Positions 17,828 to 27,827 of a stretch of DNA of 64,000 nt are shown one piece after another; position 1 is the first letter of the stretch; the number at the start of each line of letters is the position of its first letter. The stretch spans positions 124,001 to 188,000 of the forward strand of contig NZ_JAOCZP010000009.1 in the NCBI RefSeq assembly GCF_025336525.1, given 5' to 3'. Both the position numbers and the translations under genes were made by a program. The notes under the pieces were generated by a model that saw only the letters and a program-made list of their open reading frames with translations, made no database searches and was not told the origin of the DNA. The stretch comes from Chelativorans salis. Lineage in GTDB: Bacteria > Pseudomonadota > Alphaproteobacteria > Rhizobiales > Rhizobiaceae.

Positions 17828-18293
17828 ATGGGCCACTCGTATCCCCGGGCGACCGCACAGATCGGTGGGCATCCGATCCATCCCATGCTCATTCCGTTTC
17901 CTATAGCCTTTCTGGTCTGTCTTTGTGTGCGACGTAATGTTCTGGTTCACCGGCGGCACCGGTTGGGCGACCGCCGCGACGTGGCTCCTCGGTGCCGGTA
18001 TAGCGACTGCGCTGCTCGCTGCCTTGGCCGGCTTTACCGATTTCCTGGCGAATGGCGAAGTGAGAGCTATAACTGCCGCGTGGCAACATATGATCGGCAA
18101 TCTGACGGCGGTCTTCCTTGTCCTCATAAACTTTCTCTTGCGCCTTGGCGGCGGCGCCGAGGCAGTTCTGCCGTGGGGGCTTTTGATCTCAACCGCGGTC
18201 GTACTGATTCTGCTGTACACTGGATGGAAAGGCGGTCATCTCGTGTACCAGCATCGTGTCGGGGTGAACCCGCCATCCGAAGAAACGCACTGA
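17828..18293 (+). pseudogene. DUF2231 membrane protein, interrupted by a frameshift
   Basis: A strong GGAGG site precedes the ATG at 17828. The first 30 residues (containing IGGHPIHPML) are the conserved DUF2231 start. The continuation, beginning VCDVMFWFTGG with three more hydrophobic segments and ending at 18293, is in the next frame. A one-base insertion (or two-base loss) around 17917-17925 separates the halves. Removing one T from the CTTTGTG run restores a full protein of about 155 residues. It may be a real recent pseudogene or a sequencing error. DUF2231 proteins are small inner-membrane proteins of unknown role. Confidence 0.75.
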
Positions 18294-18354
18294 CAGTCTT
18301 TGCACGACTCGCTCATCGCAGACGCTTGCGAACTCAGGACTTCGAGAAGACCGG

Positions 18355-19287
18355 TTAGGCCGCTCCAGGCGAATGAGCTCCATCCGGCATCAGATTTTCG
18401 GATTTGAGATGCCGAAGCCTGACCGCCTCCACGGCGGCGACCGCGCGTTCAGTCGCGCGTGCGATCGTCGTATCGGCGCTCAATTGCGGCTCCTGTTCTG
18501 CAAGCCGCTGCAGGCTGCGGGCGGCGGCATGCTTTAGGGCAAGGTTGAAAGGCCGCGCCACAACCGAGCGGTCGAAGCTGCGGCTCCTGCGGCCCGCTCC
18601 CTGACCGCCCGAGAGCGCCGACCAGGCCTCGCGCGTCGTGGAGGGAAAGAGTGCATGCGCCCTGAGTGGGATTTCCAGCGACTCGGCCCAGTCGGTCCAC
18701 TTGAAGCGGTGTATTTTTGCAATGGGTGTGACCGCTACCCACGGCGTTCGCAGGGCATCGGCCACGATCGCGCCGTGCATGGATTCGGTGATGACCAGGC
18801 GCGCGCCCTGTATCTCGCTGAGCACTGTCTCCACATTGCTCGACGGATCGACAAAGCGGATTCCGGCAAGCGCGCAAGTTTCCTGCCAATTGCCCCGGTC
18901 GAGACTCTGGAAATGCGGAATGAAAATAACGGGCGTTTCCGGCGCCGGCTGTGGAAGCTCCACCGCCCGCAAAAGCACCGCGCCGTCGGTGATGACTTTC
19001 TCGCGTGGTATCTTCAGAATATCCGCCGTACGTGGACCGCGCACGAAAGCGAGTTCCCAAGAGCCGTCATGCACATTGGGTGGGCCGGTATAGCCGCCAT
19101 AGCCGGAGCCGACGACGATCTTTAGGGCCTCTCGTGGATAGCTGTCGTAGAGGATCGAACCGATGCCTATGAAAAGCTCGCGCTCATCCTCGTCGAAGAA
19201 CCCTTCCTCCAGGAGGCGCGGCCAGACATATGCGTTGAGATCGTCGCCGAAATTCAGAATCTTGCACTGGAAGTAGGTGAGCTTCAT
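18355..19287 (-). CDS. polysaccharide pyruvyl transferase family protein (ExoV-like)
   Basis: 310 residues. Resembles PS_pyruv_trans (PF04230): MKLTYFQCKILNFGDDLNAY at the N-terminus, GIGSIL, VVGSGYGGYTGP, RGPRTADIL, and VITESMHGAIVADALRTPWVAV with the conserved Glu-Ser-x-His-Gly. S. meliloti ExoV, which adds the terminal ketal pyruvate to succinoglycan, has similar length and architecture. The start at 19287 has an AGGAGA site; ATG 19326 is an upstream alternative. It is outside the main exo operon but within the same region, divergent from the phosphatase gene with 233 bases between. Confidence 0.82.
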   Translation of the reverse strand: MKLTYFQCKILNFGDDLNAYVWPRLLEEGFFDEDERELFIGIGSILYDSYPREALKIVVGSGYGGYTGPPNVHDGSWELAFVRGPRTADILKIPREKVITDGAVLLRAVELPQPAPETPVIFIPHFQSLDRGNWQETCALAGIRFVDPSSNVETVLSEIQGARLVITESMHGAIVADALRTPWVAVTPIAKIHRFKWTDWAESLEIPLRAHALFPSTTREAWSALSGGQGAGRRSRSFDRSVVARPFNLALKHAAARSLQRLAEQEPQLSADTTIARATERAVAAVEAVRLRHLKSENLMPDGAHSPGAA

Positions 19288-19520
19288 CCACGTCTCCTGT
19301 GAGATGTCGCACCTGATTGCGCACACGCAGGCGTCTTCAATGCCATCATCACACCCATGACGCTTTCGAGCCCGGCCGCAACCTCTCTTAACGCCTGCAG
19401 CCGCCCGATGCGGTCAAACGCTGAAACCTCTGACTGGTCGCCCATCCGGCGTGCTTGGGATAAGAAGAAACCTGGTTCCGCGAAGGGGTGCCTGCCATAA
19501 CCGACCGTATGAGGATGCCG

Positions 19521-20336
19521 ATGAGCAAACTTGCCGGCTTTTTCAAGCTGAGTAGCCGTATGGCGCCAGAGCGGCGTGCGAGGCTGCGGCTGAACGAGTC
19601 GGATACGGCGATTTATGCCATCGGCGACGTGCATGGCTGCCTGGAGCAGCTTGTGGACCTGGAGGAAAAGATCATTGCGGACGCGCAAACGCTGCCAGGA
19701 AAAAAAATGATCATCATGCTGGGCGATTATATCGACCGGGGACCTGCATCCTCGCAAGTGCTCGACCATCTGGAGGGGCCGCCGCCGGAAGGCTTCGATC
19801 GCATCTGCCTTGCGGGCAACCATGAACTGCTCATGCTCGCTTACCTTAAAGGGCGCTGCGCGCTTTCGCAGTGGTTGGAACTCGGCGCTGACGCCACGCT
19901 CCTGTCTTACGGGATCGATCATGACCGCCTGGCGCACGTCTACCGGCAGCCAAGCGAGATCGATACGGTCATCCGCAAGGCAATACCGCGCTCGCATATC
20001 GCCTTCCTCCGGTCTCTGCCGGTGTTGGTCGAGACGCCGCGGCTCATCTTTGTACACGCCGGCTTTCGTCCTGAGGTTCCGCTCGACCGCCAATCGGATG
20101 ACCAGCTCGTCTCCATCCGCTCGGCCTTCTACGAGCGCTCGCATCTGCTCGAGCGAATTGTGGTGCACGGGCATACCCCGGTCTCGGAGCCTCGCCTCGA
20201 GGGCAGGCGGTGCGATATCGATACCGGCGCCTACCTCGGAGGGCCGCTGACGGCCTTGCGCATTTGGCGGGGCAAGGGACGCTTCCTGCAAAGCCGCGCA
20301 TCCAAGATGTCTCCTCATTCGAAACGGTCACCGTAG
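19521..20336 (+). CDS. PPP-type serine/threonine metallophosphatase
   Basis: 271 residues, calcineurin-like phosphoesterase close to bacterial PrpA/lambda-phosphatase. Metal and phosphate motifs are all present: GDVHG (35-39), GDYIDRG, GNHE and HGHTP. Probably cytosolic. Among several in-frame ATGs, 19521 has GAGG six bases upstream; 19509, 19515 and GTG 19488 are possible. Its 3' end overlaps the convergent exoP gene by 22 bases. A role in dephosphorylating proteins of the EPS machinery is suggested only by location. Confidence 0.82.
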   Translation: MSKLAGFFKLSSRMAPERRARLRLNESDTAIYAIGDVHGCLEQLVDLEEKIIADAQTLPGKKMIIMLGDYIDRGPASSQVLDHLEGPPPEGFDRICLAGNHELLMLAYLKGRCALSQWLELGADATLLSYGIDHDRLAHVYRQPSEIDTVIRKAIPRSHIAFLRSLPVLVETPRLIFVHAGFRPEVPLDRQSDDQLVSIRSAFYERSHLLERIVVHGHTPVSEPRLEGRRCDIDTGAYLGGPLTALRIWRGKGRFLQSRASKMSPHSKRSP

Positions 20337-22621
20337 TAGGCGGTGTAGCGGCCCATGTAGCCTTCCGCCCCGCCCGGTGCGGCATAGCGCGAGAGTTTCT
20401 TCATATCGGCCTTGTTGAGGATGACGCCGATCGCCTTCGAAGCAATCGGGCGCTCCGACTGGAGCGTGGAACGCAGCAGGGCGCGCGGCGTGGCGCCCCA
20501 TTCGGCCACGATGATGAAGCCATCGGCCATCGGCTCGAATGCCTTGGCGTCGATCACCGGCCCGAGTGGCGGCAGGTCGATGACGATATAGGCAAACATA
20601 CGCCGCGCTTCCTCGATGAGCCGGTGCATGCCGGGGCTCGAAAGCAGCTCGCTCGTGTGTGCGAAGTGCCTGCCGTTGGCGGGTAGAATGGCGAGCTGCA
20701 TGCTGCGGTCTATACGCACGTAACTCGGCCAGTGCTTCTCGCCCATGACTGCTTCGGCAAGCCCTCCGCCGGGTGTTCCCGAAAGGCCTCGGCTCAGGCC
20801 GCGGTGGCGCAGGTCGCCATCGATCAGCAACGTCTTGGCCCCACTGGCAGCCGCGAGGCTGGCGAAATTTGCCGCCGCCGTCGTCTTGCCCTCGTTGGGA
20901 AGAACCGAAACGAAGCCGATCACCTTGCAACTTGTGCCCTGCAGCAGAAGATCGGCCGAAAGCCGCGCGTTGCGCATGGTCTCGGCGAAGGATGATCCCG
21001 GCGCGTCCTTGGTGGCGCGCAGAATGCCAGGTGACATCGTGACCGCCTTGTCGCTCTCCGGCTTGCTCGCTCGGTCTTTTTTCCCTCTCCGAGCCGCCCC
21101 TTGGAGACGTGGCAGATAACCGAGAAACTTGAGGCCGAGCGCGTCCTTGACATCTTCACCGGTGCGGAAGAAGCGCTCCCGGAATTCCTGCAGCACCGCC
21201 ATACCGCCACCGGCGAAAAGACCCAGGACGAGCGACATGGCGAGCACCATCGTCCTACTCGGGCTCGAAGGCCCGACGGGGTCTTCGGCTTCCGAGATCA
21301 CACGCGCCTTGGCAATCGGCAGCGAACGCTGTTGCGAGGCTTCTTCGAAGCGTGCCAGATAGGTCTGATAAAGATTGGCGAGGGTCGTCGATCTCTGCTC
21401 GAGTTCGCGCAACCTGACCATGGCCCTGCCCGTCTGCGAGCTTTCATCGGCCATTGTTCCGACATTGCCGCCCAACGATTCCTCGCGGGCAAGAGCCACG
21501 TTGTACTCGTTACGATAGGACTCGGTGAGCTGCTGGAGTTCGCTGAATATCTGCCGCTCGAGCTCGGCTCTTTCGCGGCGCAGGTTGACGAGCTGCGGGT
21601 GATCCTCCCCAAATCGCCCTTCGACGTCCTCAGCACGGCTGCTGATCGTCAGATAGCGGGATTTCAGTTCGTTGATGAGAGCGCTGTTCGGCTGGTCCGG
21701 AGGGATGGTGGCATTGCGCACGGCATTCTCGGGACCGCTATCGATGATGGACTTGTATTGCTCGTAGCGCGCGCGCGCATTCGCCGTCTCGGCCCGCGCC
21801 AGAATCAACTGGCTGTTCAGGTCCGACAGCTGCTGTTCGGAGATCAGTTCGCCGCTGGCGGCGGTCAGTCCGTTCTCGGCCCGGAATTCCTCGACCTCGA
21901 GGGCGGCGGCCTGCGAGCTTTGCCGCAACTCGTCGAGCCGGCTCTGCAGCCACACCATGGCGCGCTGAGTGGCATCGAAATTGGCTTCGAGCTGATCGGA
22001 AAGATAGGCATCGGCATACGCACGCGCGATCGACCCGGCCAGTTTCGGATCATAGGCCTTGACAGACACTTCGAGAACGAAACTGCGCCCCGCCCGTTCG
22101 GCCGACATATATTGCTGAAGAAGCGCGGCAGCCTTGCCGATGGCCGCCTCCTCTGCCGCTGCCCCCGTCAACTCGGGCCTTGGTGACGCAAATATGCGCA
22201 GCGCCGCCTTGACCCTCGACTTCAGCCACGCCACAGGAGGCTGCGGCGGATTGAGGAAGACCTCATTCTCGTGCAGCCCCTCGGCGAGAACGACAGTGCG
22301 GGCGAGCCGTGCCGATCTTAGGATTTCCACTTCACTCAGGATCATGGAATCGTTCCGCATGCTGCTGGCTACAGACGGTTCCTCCTGCGTGAATTTCGCC
22401 AGCTCCTCATCGATCAGGATGCGGGTGACAGCGGTATAGACGGGCGGCGTAACGAGCAGATAAGCAACACCGAGCGCCAAGCCCAGCGCAGCGATGAGTG
22501 CGATCAGCCAGGCGCGCCGCCGCAGGGCGGCAAACAGGACGTCCAGATCGATGAAATTCTCTTTCTGCTCATCGCTCTGGAAAAGGCTGCTGTCCAATTG
22601 CTGACTTCTTTGATGCATCAA
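20315..22621 (-). CDS. exoP: ExoP, EPS chain-length/export protein with tyrosine-kinase domain
   Basis: 768 residues (S. meliloti ExoP is of similar length). N-terminal Wzz domain with a transmembrane helix near residues 35-60, a long periplasmic coiled coil (about 180-430), the PXXP-type region EDPVGPSSPSR before the second helix (about 450-475), then a cytoplasmic BY-kinase domain with Walker A PNEGKTT near residues 567-576 and Walker A' VIDLPPL. The C-terminus has a short tyrosine cluster (YMGRYTAYYGDRF), the likely autophosphorylation site. It controls polymer length and couples ExoQ polymerisation to ExoF export. Last gene of the exoKLAMONP set. Confidence 0.93.
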   Translation of the reverse strand: MMHQRSQQLDSSLFQSDEQKENFIDLDVLFAALRRRAWLIALIAALGLALGVAYLLVTPPVYTAVTRILIDEELAKFTQEEPSVASSMRNDSMILSEVEILRSARLARTVVLAEGLHENEVFLNPPQPPVAWLKSRVKAALRIFASPRPELTGAAAEEAAIGKAAALLQQYMSAERAGRSFVLEVSVKAYDPKLAGSIARAYADAYLSDQLEANFDATQRAMVWLQSRLDELRQSSQAAALEVEEFRAENGLTAASGELISEQQLSDLNSQLILARAETANARARYEQYKSIIDSGPENAVRNATIPPDQPNSALINELKSRYLTISSRAEDVEGRFGEDHPQLVNLRRERAELERQIFSELQQLTESYRNEYNVALAREESLGGNVGTMADESSQTGRAMVRLRELEQRSTTLANLYQTYLARFEEASQQRSLPIAKARVISEAEDPVGPSSPSRTMVLAMSLVLGLFAGGGMAVLQEFRERFFRTGEDVKDALGLKFLGYLPRLQGAARRGKKDRASKPESDKAVTMSPGILRATKDAPGSSFAETMRNARLSADLLLQGTSCKVIGFVSVLPNEGKTTAAANFASLAAASGAKTLLIDGDLRHRGLSRGLSGTPGGGLAEAVMGEKHWPSYVRIDRSMQLAILPANGRHFAHTSELLSSPGMHRLIEEARRMFAYIVIDLPPLGPVIDAKAFEPMADGFIIVAEWGATPRALLRSTLQSERPIASKAIGVILNKADMKKLSRYAAPGGAEGYMGRYTAYYGDRFE

Positions 22622-22672
22622 TCACCCGCATTGCGCTGCTTCGGCAATTCGCCGCCCGTCAACGCGCGATCT

Positions 22673-23569
22673 TCACGCCGCGTCGCTGCGGAGTTCCTGC
22701 GCCGATACCATTTCCGCGATCGGCTCGAGCACGAGATCGCGAATGTCCGCGCGAGCGAGTGCGAAAGCCACGTTCGCTTGGATGAAGCCATCCTTCGATC
22801 CGCAATCGAACATCCGGCCCTTGAACGGTGCTGCGTAGAATTTCTGCATCTCCATGAGACGATGCATCGCATCGGTCAGCTGGATTTCGTTGCCTGCGCC
22901 GCGCTTCTGGTTGCTTAGGAGCTCGAAAATGTCCGGCTGAAGGATGTAACGGCCGTTGATGTAGCTGTTCGAGGGCGCGACCGACGGGTCCGGCTTTTCC
23001 ACCATTTCGGTGACTTCGAACCCTGTTCCGATGGGCTTTCCCTTGCCGACTATGCCGAATTTATGGGTCTGAGCAGGGTCGCACTCCTCGACGGCGATCA
23101 CATTGCCGCCGGTCTCGGCGTAAAGCTCCATCGCGCCGGCGAGGCATCCCCGCACACCATAGGAGACCATGTCGGGCAAAAGGACGGCGAAGGGCTCGTC
23201 ACCGACCAGGTCGCGTGCACACCAGACGGCATGCCCCAGCCCATCGGGCGATTGCTGCCGCGTGAAACTTACCGCGCCGGCAGGAAGCTGCAGCTCATCC
23301 AGCTCGGCAAGCTGCTTCGATTTTCCTCCCCTCTTCAGCGTCTCGCTGAGTTCAGGCTGAATGTCGAAATAGTCGTCGATCGCGGTCTTGTTGCGCCCGG
23401 TCACGAAGACGATGTGCTCGATGCCCGCCTCCAGTGCCTCGTCGACCGCATATTGGACGACCGGCCGGTCGACGACCGTGAGCATCTCCTTTGGTACGGA
23501 TTTGGTCGCCGGCAGGAACCGCGTGCCAAGCCCCGCCACGGGGATCACTGCTTTTCTTACCTTCCGCAT
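22673..23569 (-). CDS. exoN: UTP-glucose-1-phosphate uridylyltransferase (ExoN/GalU)
   Basis: 298 residues. Makes UDP-glucose from UTP and glucose-1-phosphate, the precursor for EPS and other glycans. The nucleotide-binding N-terminus [18 protein letters not shown] and PKEML, followed by VEKP and the product loop, are diagnostic. Starts with ATG at 23569. It lies between exoO and exoP exactly as in S. meliloti, so exoN is preferred over galU as a name. Confidence 0.93.
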   Translation of the reverse strand: MRKVRKAVIPVAGLGTRFLPATKSVPKEMLTVVDRPVVQYAVDEALEAGIEHIVFVTGRNKTAIDDYFDIQPELSETLKRGGKSKQLAELDELQLPAGAVSFTRQQSPDGLGHAVWCARDLVGDEPFAVLLPDMVSYGVRGCLAGAMELYAETGGNVIAVEECDPAQTHKFGIVGKGKPIGTGFEVTEMVEKPDPSVAPSNSYINGRYILQPDIFELLSNQKRGAGNEIQLTDAMHRLMEMQKFYAAPFKGRMFDCGSKDGFIQANVAFALARADIRDLVLEPIAEMVSAQELRSDAA

Positions 23570-23585
23570 TGGCCTTTTTCTCCGT

Positions 23586-24557
23586 TCACGATTGTACTTC
23601 CCCGTGCCCTTGCGAAGTCCCCCAGCTTAACTGCGTTGCCATGCGGCGCAGCCTGACGCCAATGGGCATGCGCAAATGGCGCAGCGCCGCGGGATCGCGA
23701 ACCGCGGTCCGGACCGCCTTCAGGAGCGCCTTTTCCTTCAGGTGATGAACGACAGACAGAAAGGACGCTGCTTGGCGAAGGCTCCGACTGCGTTCTCGCA
23801 GCGCCTGCTGTGCTGCAGGGTCCAGATCGTACGCGCGCTCGAAGCCGGCATCGGCAGCCAGCATCGCCTCTATATGCCGTATTTCGAGAACGCGAGAGAT
23901 CGACCCGCCGCGCACATTGTAGACATAGCCGGCCTGCGGCTCGACCGCGCAGCGTGCGCCCTTGGCAAGGGCTGCCGCCAGGAAGAGATAGTCTTCGCCG
24001 ATGCGCAGGTTTTCGTCATAGCGAAGGCCGTGGGCTTCAAGGAACGCGCGCTGGAAGACCGGCTTTGTGTAGCCGAAATTGTACTTCGTTTTGAAAATGC
24101 GATTCGAGCGGATGAAATCGGGGAGTGTGAGTTGCCCGAGCTTCGCGAGATCCTGCGGAGAAAACATCATCTCGTGGCGCGCTTGGTCTTGCTCCGCCAC
24201 GAAAAGATTGTCGACGACCACCTGCGAGCTATCCCGCTTCGCCCGCTCGATCATCCGAACAAGCCTATCCGGCTGCATTGTGTCGTCGGAGTCGAGCACG
24301 GCGATCCAACGCCCCTGCGCCTGCTCCAGGCCGGCATTGCGCGCGCCTCCCGGACCGCGATTCTCGGCAAGGTCGATGAGCTTTACCGATGTATCGGGAA
24401 ACGTACGGACGACTTCCGCCGTCCGGTCATCGGAAGCATCGTTGACGACGAGAACCTCAACGGCGATCTCGCGCTGACCGAGCGCACTGCGGATCGCGCC
24501 GACAAGTGTCGCCTCGGCATTGAAGGCGGCGATAATGATGCTGACGTCAGGCTGCAT
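23586..24557 (-). CDS. exoO: GT2 glycosyltransferase, ExoO-like
   Basis: 323 residues. GT-A fold: [19 protein letters not shown], and the metal-binding [19 protein letters not shown] further on is the acceptor-side acidic motif. In succinoglycan synthesis ExoO adds a beta-1,6 glucose to the growing lipid-linked octasaccharide. The name rests on gene order between exoM and exoN. Start 24557 has GGAG seven bases upstream; 24563 and 24590 are alternatives. Overlaps the end of exoM by 11 bases. Confidence 0.82.
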   Translation of the reverse strand: MQPDVSIIIAAFNAEATLVGAIRSALGQREIAVEVLVVNDASDDRTAEVVRTFPDTSVKLIDLAENRGPGGARNAGLEQAQGRWIAVLDSDDTMQPDRLVRMIERAKRDSSQVVVDNLFVAEQDQARHEMMFSPQDLAKLGQLTLPDFIRSNRIFKTKYNFGYTKPVFQRAFLEAHGLRYDENLRIGEDYLFLAAALAKGARCAVEPQAGYVYNVRGGSISRVLEIRHIEAMLAADAGFERAYDLDPAAQQALRERSRSLRQAASFLSVVHHLKEKALLKAVRTAVRDPAALRHLRMPIGVRLRRMATQLSWGTSQGHGEVQS

Positions 24558-25509
24558 TGCCATGCTCCGCCGCCGGAGAGACTCTGCCATATTGGTGAAT
24601 TTCGCGCAGACCAAGCAGGCCGGCTGTTACCCCGACATGCATAGTGCCGCGCAGGATGGATGGGTTCCTCAGGGTTGGGAACGGGCAGAGGGCGGAAGCG
24701 ACGGCGAAACAATATCCGGCTTTCAGGCTTGCAAGCCCGACATGAGCGAGCCGCTGCCCTGCCGCCGATCTGTCGGCCAGGAGCCGCCCGTGTGTTTGGC
24801 CGGTGCGAAAGCGGCGCTTGGCCAGCCACGAAAAGCGCGCTCGGTTTTCCGGCACGACCTCTTCGACCCAAGCTTTGGGTGCATAGGCGATTTTGCCGCC
24901 GGCCTCGTGAAGCCGCATGAAGAAATCCGTATCCTCGCCGCCCGAGCGCCCGAAGGACAAGACAAAGCGCCGCCCTTCCACGAGTGGCGAAGAAGCCTTC
25001 AAAAGAACGTTGCATGTATAGCCCGTACGGATTTCCCCCTTTACCCAGACGGGAAATGTCGAATGGCTGTCGGCATGCCGCATCCACCCCGGCGCATCGG
25101 GACCGTAGACTGCTCTGACTGGGCCGAGTACCGCGTCGGCGCCGGTCGCCAGGGCCACGTCCAGAAGGTGCCTTAGCCAGGGACGCGTGACGGTTTCATC
25201 GTCATCGATGAAAGCCAGAAAATCTCCCCTGCCCGCTTCGAGACAGGCATTGCGGGCGATGGAGATGTTCCGGGCGGGCGCATGGATATAAAGCAGCTCG
25301 TGCGGAAAGCTCTCGGCCATAGTGTGGACGCGGGCCCGAGCGCTCGGCTTCACATCATTATCCGCCACGATCACCCGCAGCCGGGCACGATGCGGTACGT
25401 CGAGCTTTGCAACGGAGGCCAGCGCGTCAGCGAGCACATCTCTGCGGAACGTGCAGATGCAGATGTCAATCAGCAGCGGCGGGGGCGCCATAGCAGATGC
25501 GGTGCTCAT
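24547..25509 (-). CDS. exoM: GT2 glycosyltransferase, ExoM-like
   Basis: 320 residues. Motifs ICICTFRRDVL, VADND, AFIDDDETV (metal site) and SGGEDTDFFMRL. ExoM in S. meliloti (about 309 residues) adds the beta-1,4 glucose after ExoL. The ATG at 25509 overlaps the exoA stop (ATGA), which fixes the start. The reading frame remains open for 62 more residues upstream, but that part overlaps exoA and has no homology. Confidence 0.85.
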   Translation of the reverse strand: MSTASAMAPPPLLIDICICTFRRDVLADALASVAKLDVPHRARLRVIVADNDVKPSARARVHTMAESFPHELLYIHAPARNISIARNACLEAGRGDFLAFIDDDETVTRPWLRHLLDVALATGADAVLGPVRAVYGPDAPGWMRHADSHSTFPVWVKGEIRTGYTCNVLLKASSPLVEGRRFVLSFGRSGGEDTDFFMRLHEAGGKIAYAPKAWVEEVVPENRARFSWLAKRRFRTGQTHGRLLADRSAAGQRLAHVGLASLKAGYCFAVASALCPFPTLRNPSILRGTMHVGVTAGLLGLREIHQYGRVSPAAEHGNAA

Positions 25510-26534
25510 GTCGTCCGCTTCCCTCGTCTGCGGGAATTGAGCACCTGCAGCCAGAAGCCGACTGACCATGCAAAATGCATGATCATGACGGCGATGCTCG
25601 CAAGCAGTGCGCGCGGATCGCGCTGTCCGATGCCCAGCGCCACGCCGTATGCAAGGCAGATGATAACCCATAGAGAGAGCGGCACGGCCGCCCACCAGCG
25701 AAACAGAGCGAGCAGCGCGCCCGCGGCGAGCGGCAGAACCATCGCCGGCAGAAGCTGCCGCAACTTCGGCATCGCACTGTGTTTGAGGATGTTGCGGGCG
25801 CGGCCCTGCCCATAGTTGAGATATTGGCGGAAAAGGCCGGCAACGGTGTCGCGCGGATAGTAGGTCATCCTGGTCTTGTCGGTCAGCCAGATGCGGTATC
25901 CGGACGCGCGCAGGCGATGATCCAGCTCTGCATCCTCGTTATAGCCGAAGGTCTCGTCATAGCCGCCCACGGCGCGGAAAGGCTCAATACGCATGAGAGC
26001 GTGGTGCCCATGGTCCACCCACTGCCCCTTCGCGCCTTGACGGTGTTTCGATCCGCCATTTCCGAGCCTGGAGTTCTGTGCGATAGCCGCTGCCCGCTGG
26101 AACAGGCTGCGCCCCTCGGTGACCATCGCGACCACGACAGAATCTGCGCCCGTCGTCTCGGCCTCTGCGATCAGGCGATCACAGAAATCGTCCGGGTAGT
26201 CCGCATGGGCATCGATACGGATCAGGCAATCGACCTCGTCACCAAGTTCCTCAACGGCTAGGTTGATTGCCGCCCCCTGACGCTTCCGCTCATTGTGAAG
26301 AACGACCACGCGCGGGTTTGTCTCGGCGATGCGGGCAAGGATTTCGAGAGTGCCGTCAGTGCTGCCGCCATCGGCGACGACGACCCGCATTCCCTGTCGG
26401 GCAGCCGCTGCCTCCAGTCCCTGAAGCAGGCGCCCTATATACGCCACCTCGTTGAGACACGGTATCACCACCATGGCACGCAGCCGCGCAACGGGCTCGG
26501 CTTTGCCTGCAATTACGGGTGCTTCACAATTCAT
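25506..26534 (-). CDS. exoA: GT2 glycosyltransferase, ExoA-like
   Basis: 342 residues. Catalytic GT-A domain VVIPCLNEVAYI, VADGGSTDGT, RIDAHADYPDDF (metal site) and FGYNEDAELDHRLR, followed by a C-terminal membrane part of two to three helices (about 265-330). This GT-A plus membrane tail layout is that of ExoA, which adds the first beta-1,3 glucose to the galactose-lipid. Overlaps exoL by four bases at its start and exoM at its stop. Confidence 0.88.
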   Translation of the reverse strand: MNCEAPVIAGKAEPVARLRAMVVIPCLNEVAYIGRLLQGLEAAAARQGMRVVVADGGSTDGTLEILARIAETNPRVVVLHNERKRQGAAINLAVEELGDEVDCLIRIDAHADYPDDFCDRLIAEAETTGADSVVVAMVTEGRSLFQRAAAIAQNSRLGNGGSKHRQGAKGQWVDHGHHALMRIEPFRAVGGYDETFGYNEDAELDHRLRASGYRIWLTDKTRMTYYPRDTVAGLFRQYLNYGQGRARNILKHSAMPKLRQLLPAMVLPLAAGALLALFRWWAAVPLSLWVIICLAYGVALGIGQRDPRALLASIAVMIMHFAWSVGFWLQVLNSRRRGKRTT

Positions 26535-27703
26535 GCTGCCGCCTCCAACAACGCATCCGCAGCCCTCGCCCGCTTAAGTCCCGCAAGCCGCGCTACCAGC
26601 GCACGGCAATCCCCAAGGCCGCAGATCCAGGTTTCAGTAGGTTTTGCCGATAGACGCGCACGGTGCTCGGCGAACGACGTTGCGTCCATGGAGCCGAGCA
26701 AGACCGCAAGCGCATCGGCGGATGGTTCCAAAAGCGAAAGGCCAATCCCCTGTTGTGTGAGAAACCGGCCGGTCTCCGTGCCCTCCATGGCAATCGGCAC
26801 CGCGCCGTGGCGGCAGCCCTCATAGAGCCGGTTCGGCAACAGCCATTTCGAGTTCAGCCCGGCCTCGAAGAAGTCGATGGTCCAGGCGAAGTGCACGGCG
26901 CCGTAGATCGCGGCGAGATCGTCAGGATTGCGGTACGGCCCCTCGAAACGCATATAAGGCTCGGCGGCGACCGTCGTTTCGAAATCATGGAACTCCGAAT
27001 ATGCGGGACGGCCGCGCAGGATGACCTCAAATCGCCCTTGCATGCGCCGCGTGAAGGCTGACAAAAGCTCGAGCGAGCGCCGGCATCGCAGAGCGCCAAA
27101 CCAGCCGATCTTCCACGGCTCACCAAGCGGCGGCACATTCGGCACCGATGCGGGCTGCATGTCGCTGAGTTCCAGAACCTTGTTTTCAAGGAGCAGGACC
27201 GGCGCATCGACCTGCCCGCGCGGCTCGAAATACTCGCGCAGAAAGGCCGGCGAGCTGGTGATGAGAAGCGCCGCAGCGCGGCCAAGCCGCCGCTCGGCCA
27301 TGCGCATGGCGCGACCGGCCGCATCCTGCCTGAGCAGCAGGCGGTGGATGTCGAGGCATTCGTAGACTATCGGGACATCACTCCCGAATTGTGTGCGCAG
27401 CCGTCTGGCGAGAGCCAGCATCTCCAGATTGCGCGCGACAATCACGTCGGGCTTGCGGATATGCTTGAACTTTGTCCCGAGTGCCAGTTTTGCGCGGGCA
27501 ATCGCGGCCAACCGTTGAGCGAACCTGCCGTCATGCGTCATACCGAGATCAACCGGCCTGACGCCTCCGATTTCGGGGATGGACTCGCGGCTGCGGCGGA
27601 AGCCGGCGAGCACCACTTCGGCGCCACCCGCCTGCAACATGGCCACGCGCCGCGCTGTCGCAGGGTCCGACAGGTCGTGCACGAGATAGAGGACGCGCAA
27701 CAT
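26531..27703 (-). CDS. exoL: glycosyltransferase, ExoL-like
   Basis: 390 residues with a GT-B-like layout: an N-terminal LRVLYLVHDLSDPA block and a C-terminal domain with GWFGALRCRRSLELL, NRLYEGCRHGAVPIA and PIAMEGTETG. ExoL adds the second glucose in succinoglycan assembly and is about 400 residues. The ATG at 27703 is used; a GTG at 27715 has a better-spaced G-run upstream and is a serious alternative. Position between exoK and exoA supports the name. Confidence 0.83.
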   Translation of the reverse strand: MLRVLYLVHDLSDPATARRVAMLQAGGAEVVLAGFRRSRESIPEIGGVRPVDLGMTHDGRFAQRLAAIARAKLALGTKFKHIRKPDVIVARNLEMLALARRLRTQFGSDVPIVYECLDIHRLLLRQDAAGRAMRMAERRLGRAAALLITSSPAFLREYFEPRGQVDAPVLLLENKVLELSDMQPASVPNVPPLGEPWKIGWFGALRCRRSLELLSAFTRRMQGRFEVILRGRPAYSEFHDFETTVAAEPYMRFEGPYRNPDDLAAIYGAVHFAWTIDFFEAGLNSKWLLPNRLYEGCRHGAVPIAMEGTETGRFLTQQGIGLSLLEPSADALAVLLGSMDATSFAEHRARLSAKPTETWICGLGDCRALVARLAGLKRARAADALLEAAA

Positions 27704-27827
27704 GGGCAAAATCACCGCGATCTGCCCCCCACTCAAACGTTATCGAAGATGATAGTGCAGCGCAACATTTCATCCTGCACCGCAGCAATCCAGTCCGCTA
27801 TTGCGGTGGCGGTACCCGACCGAGATA

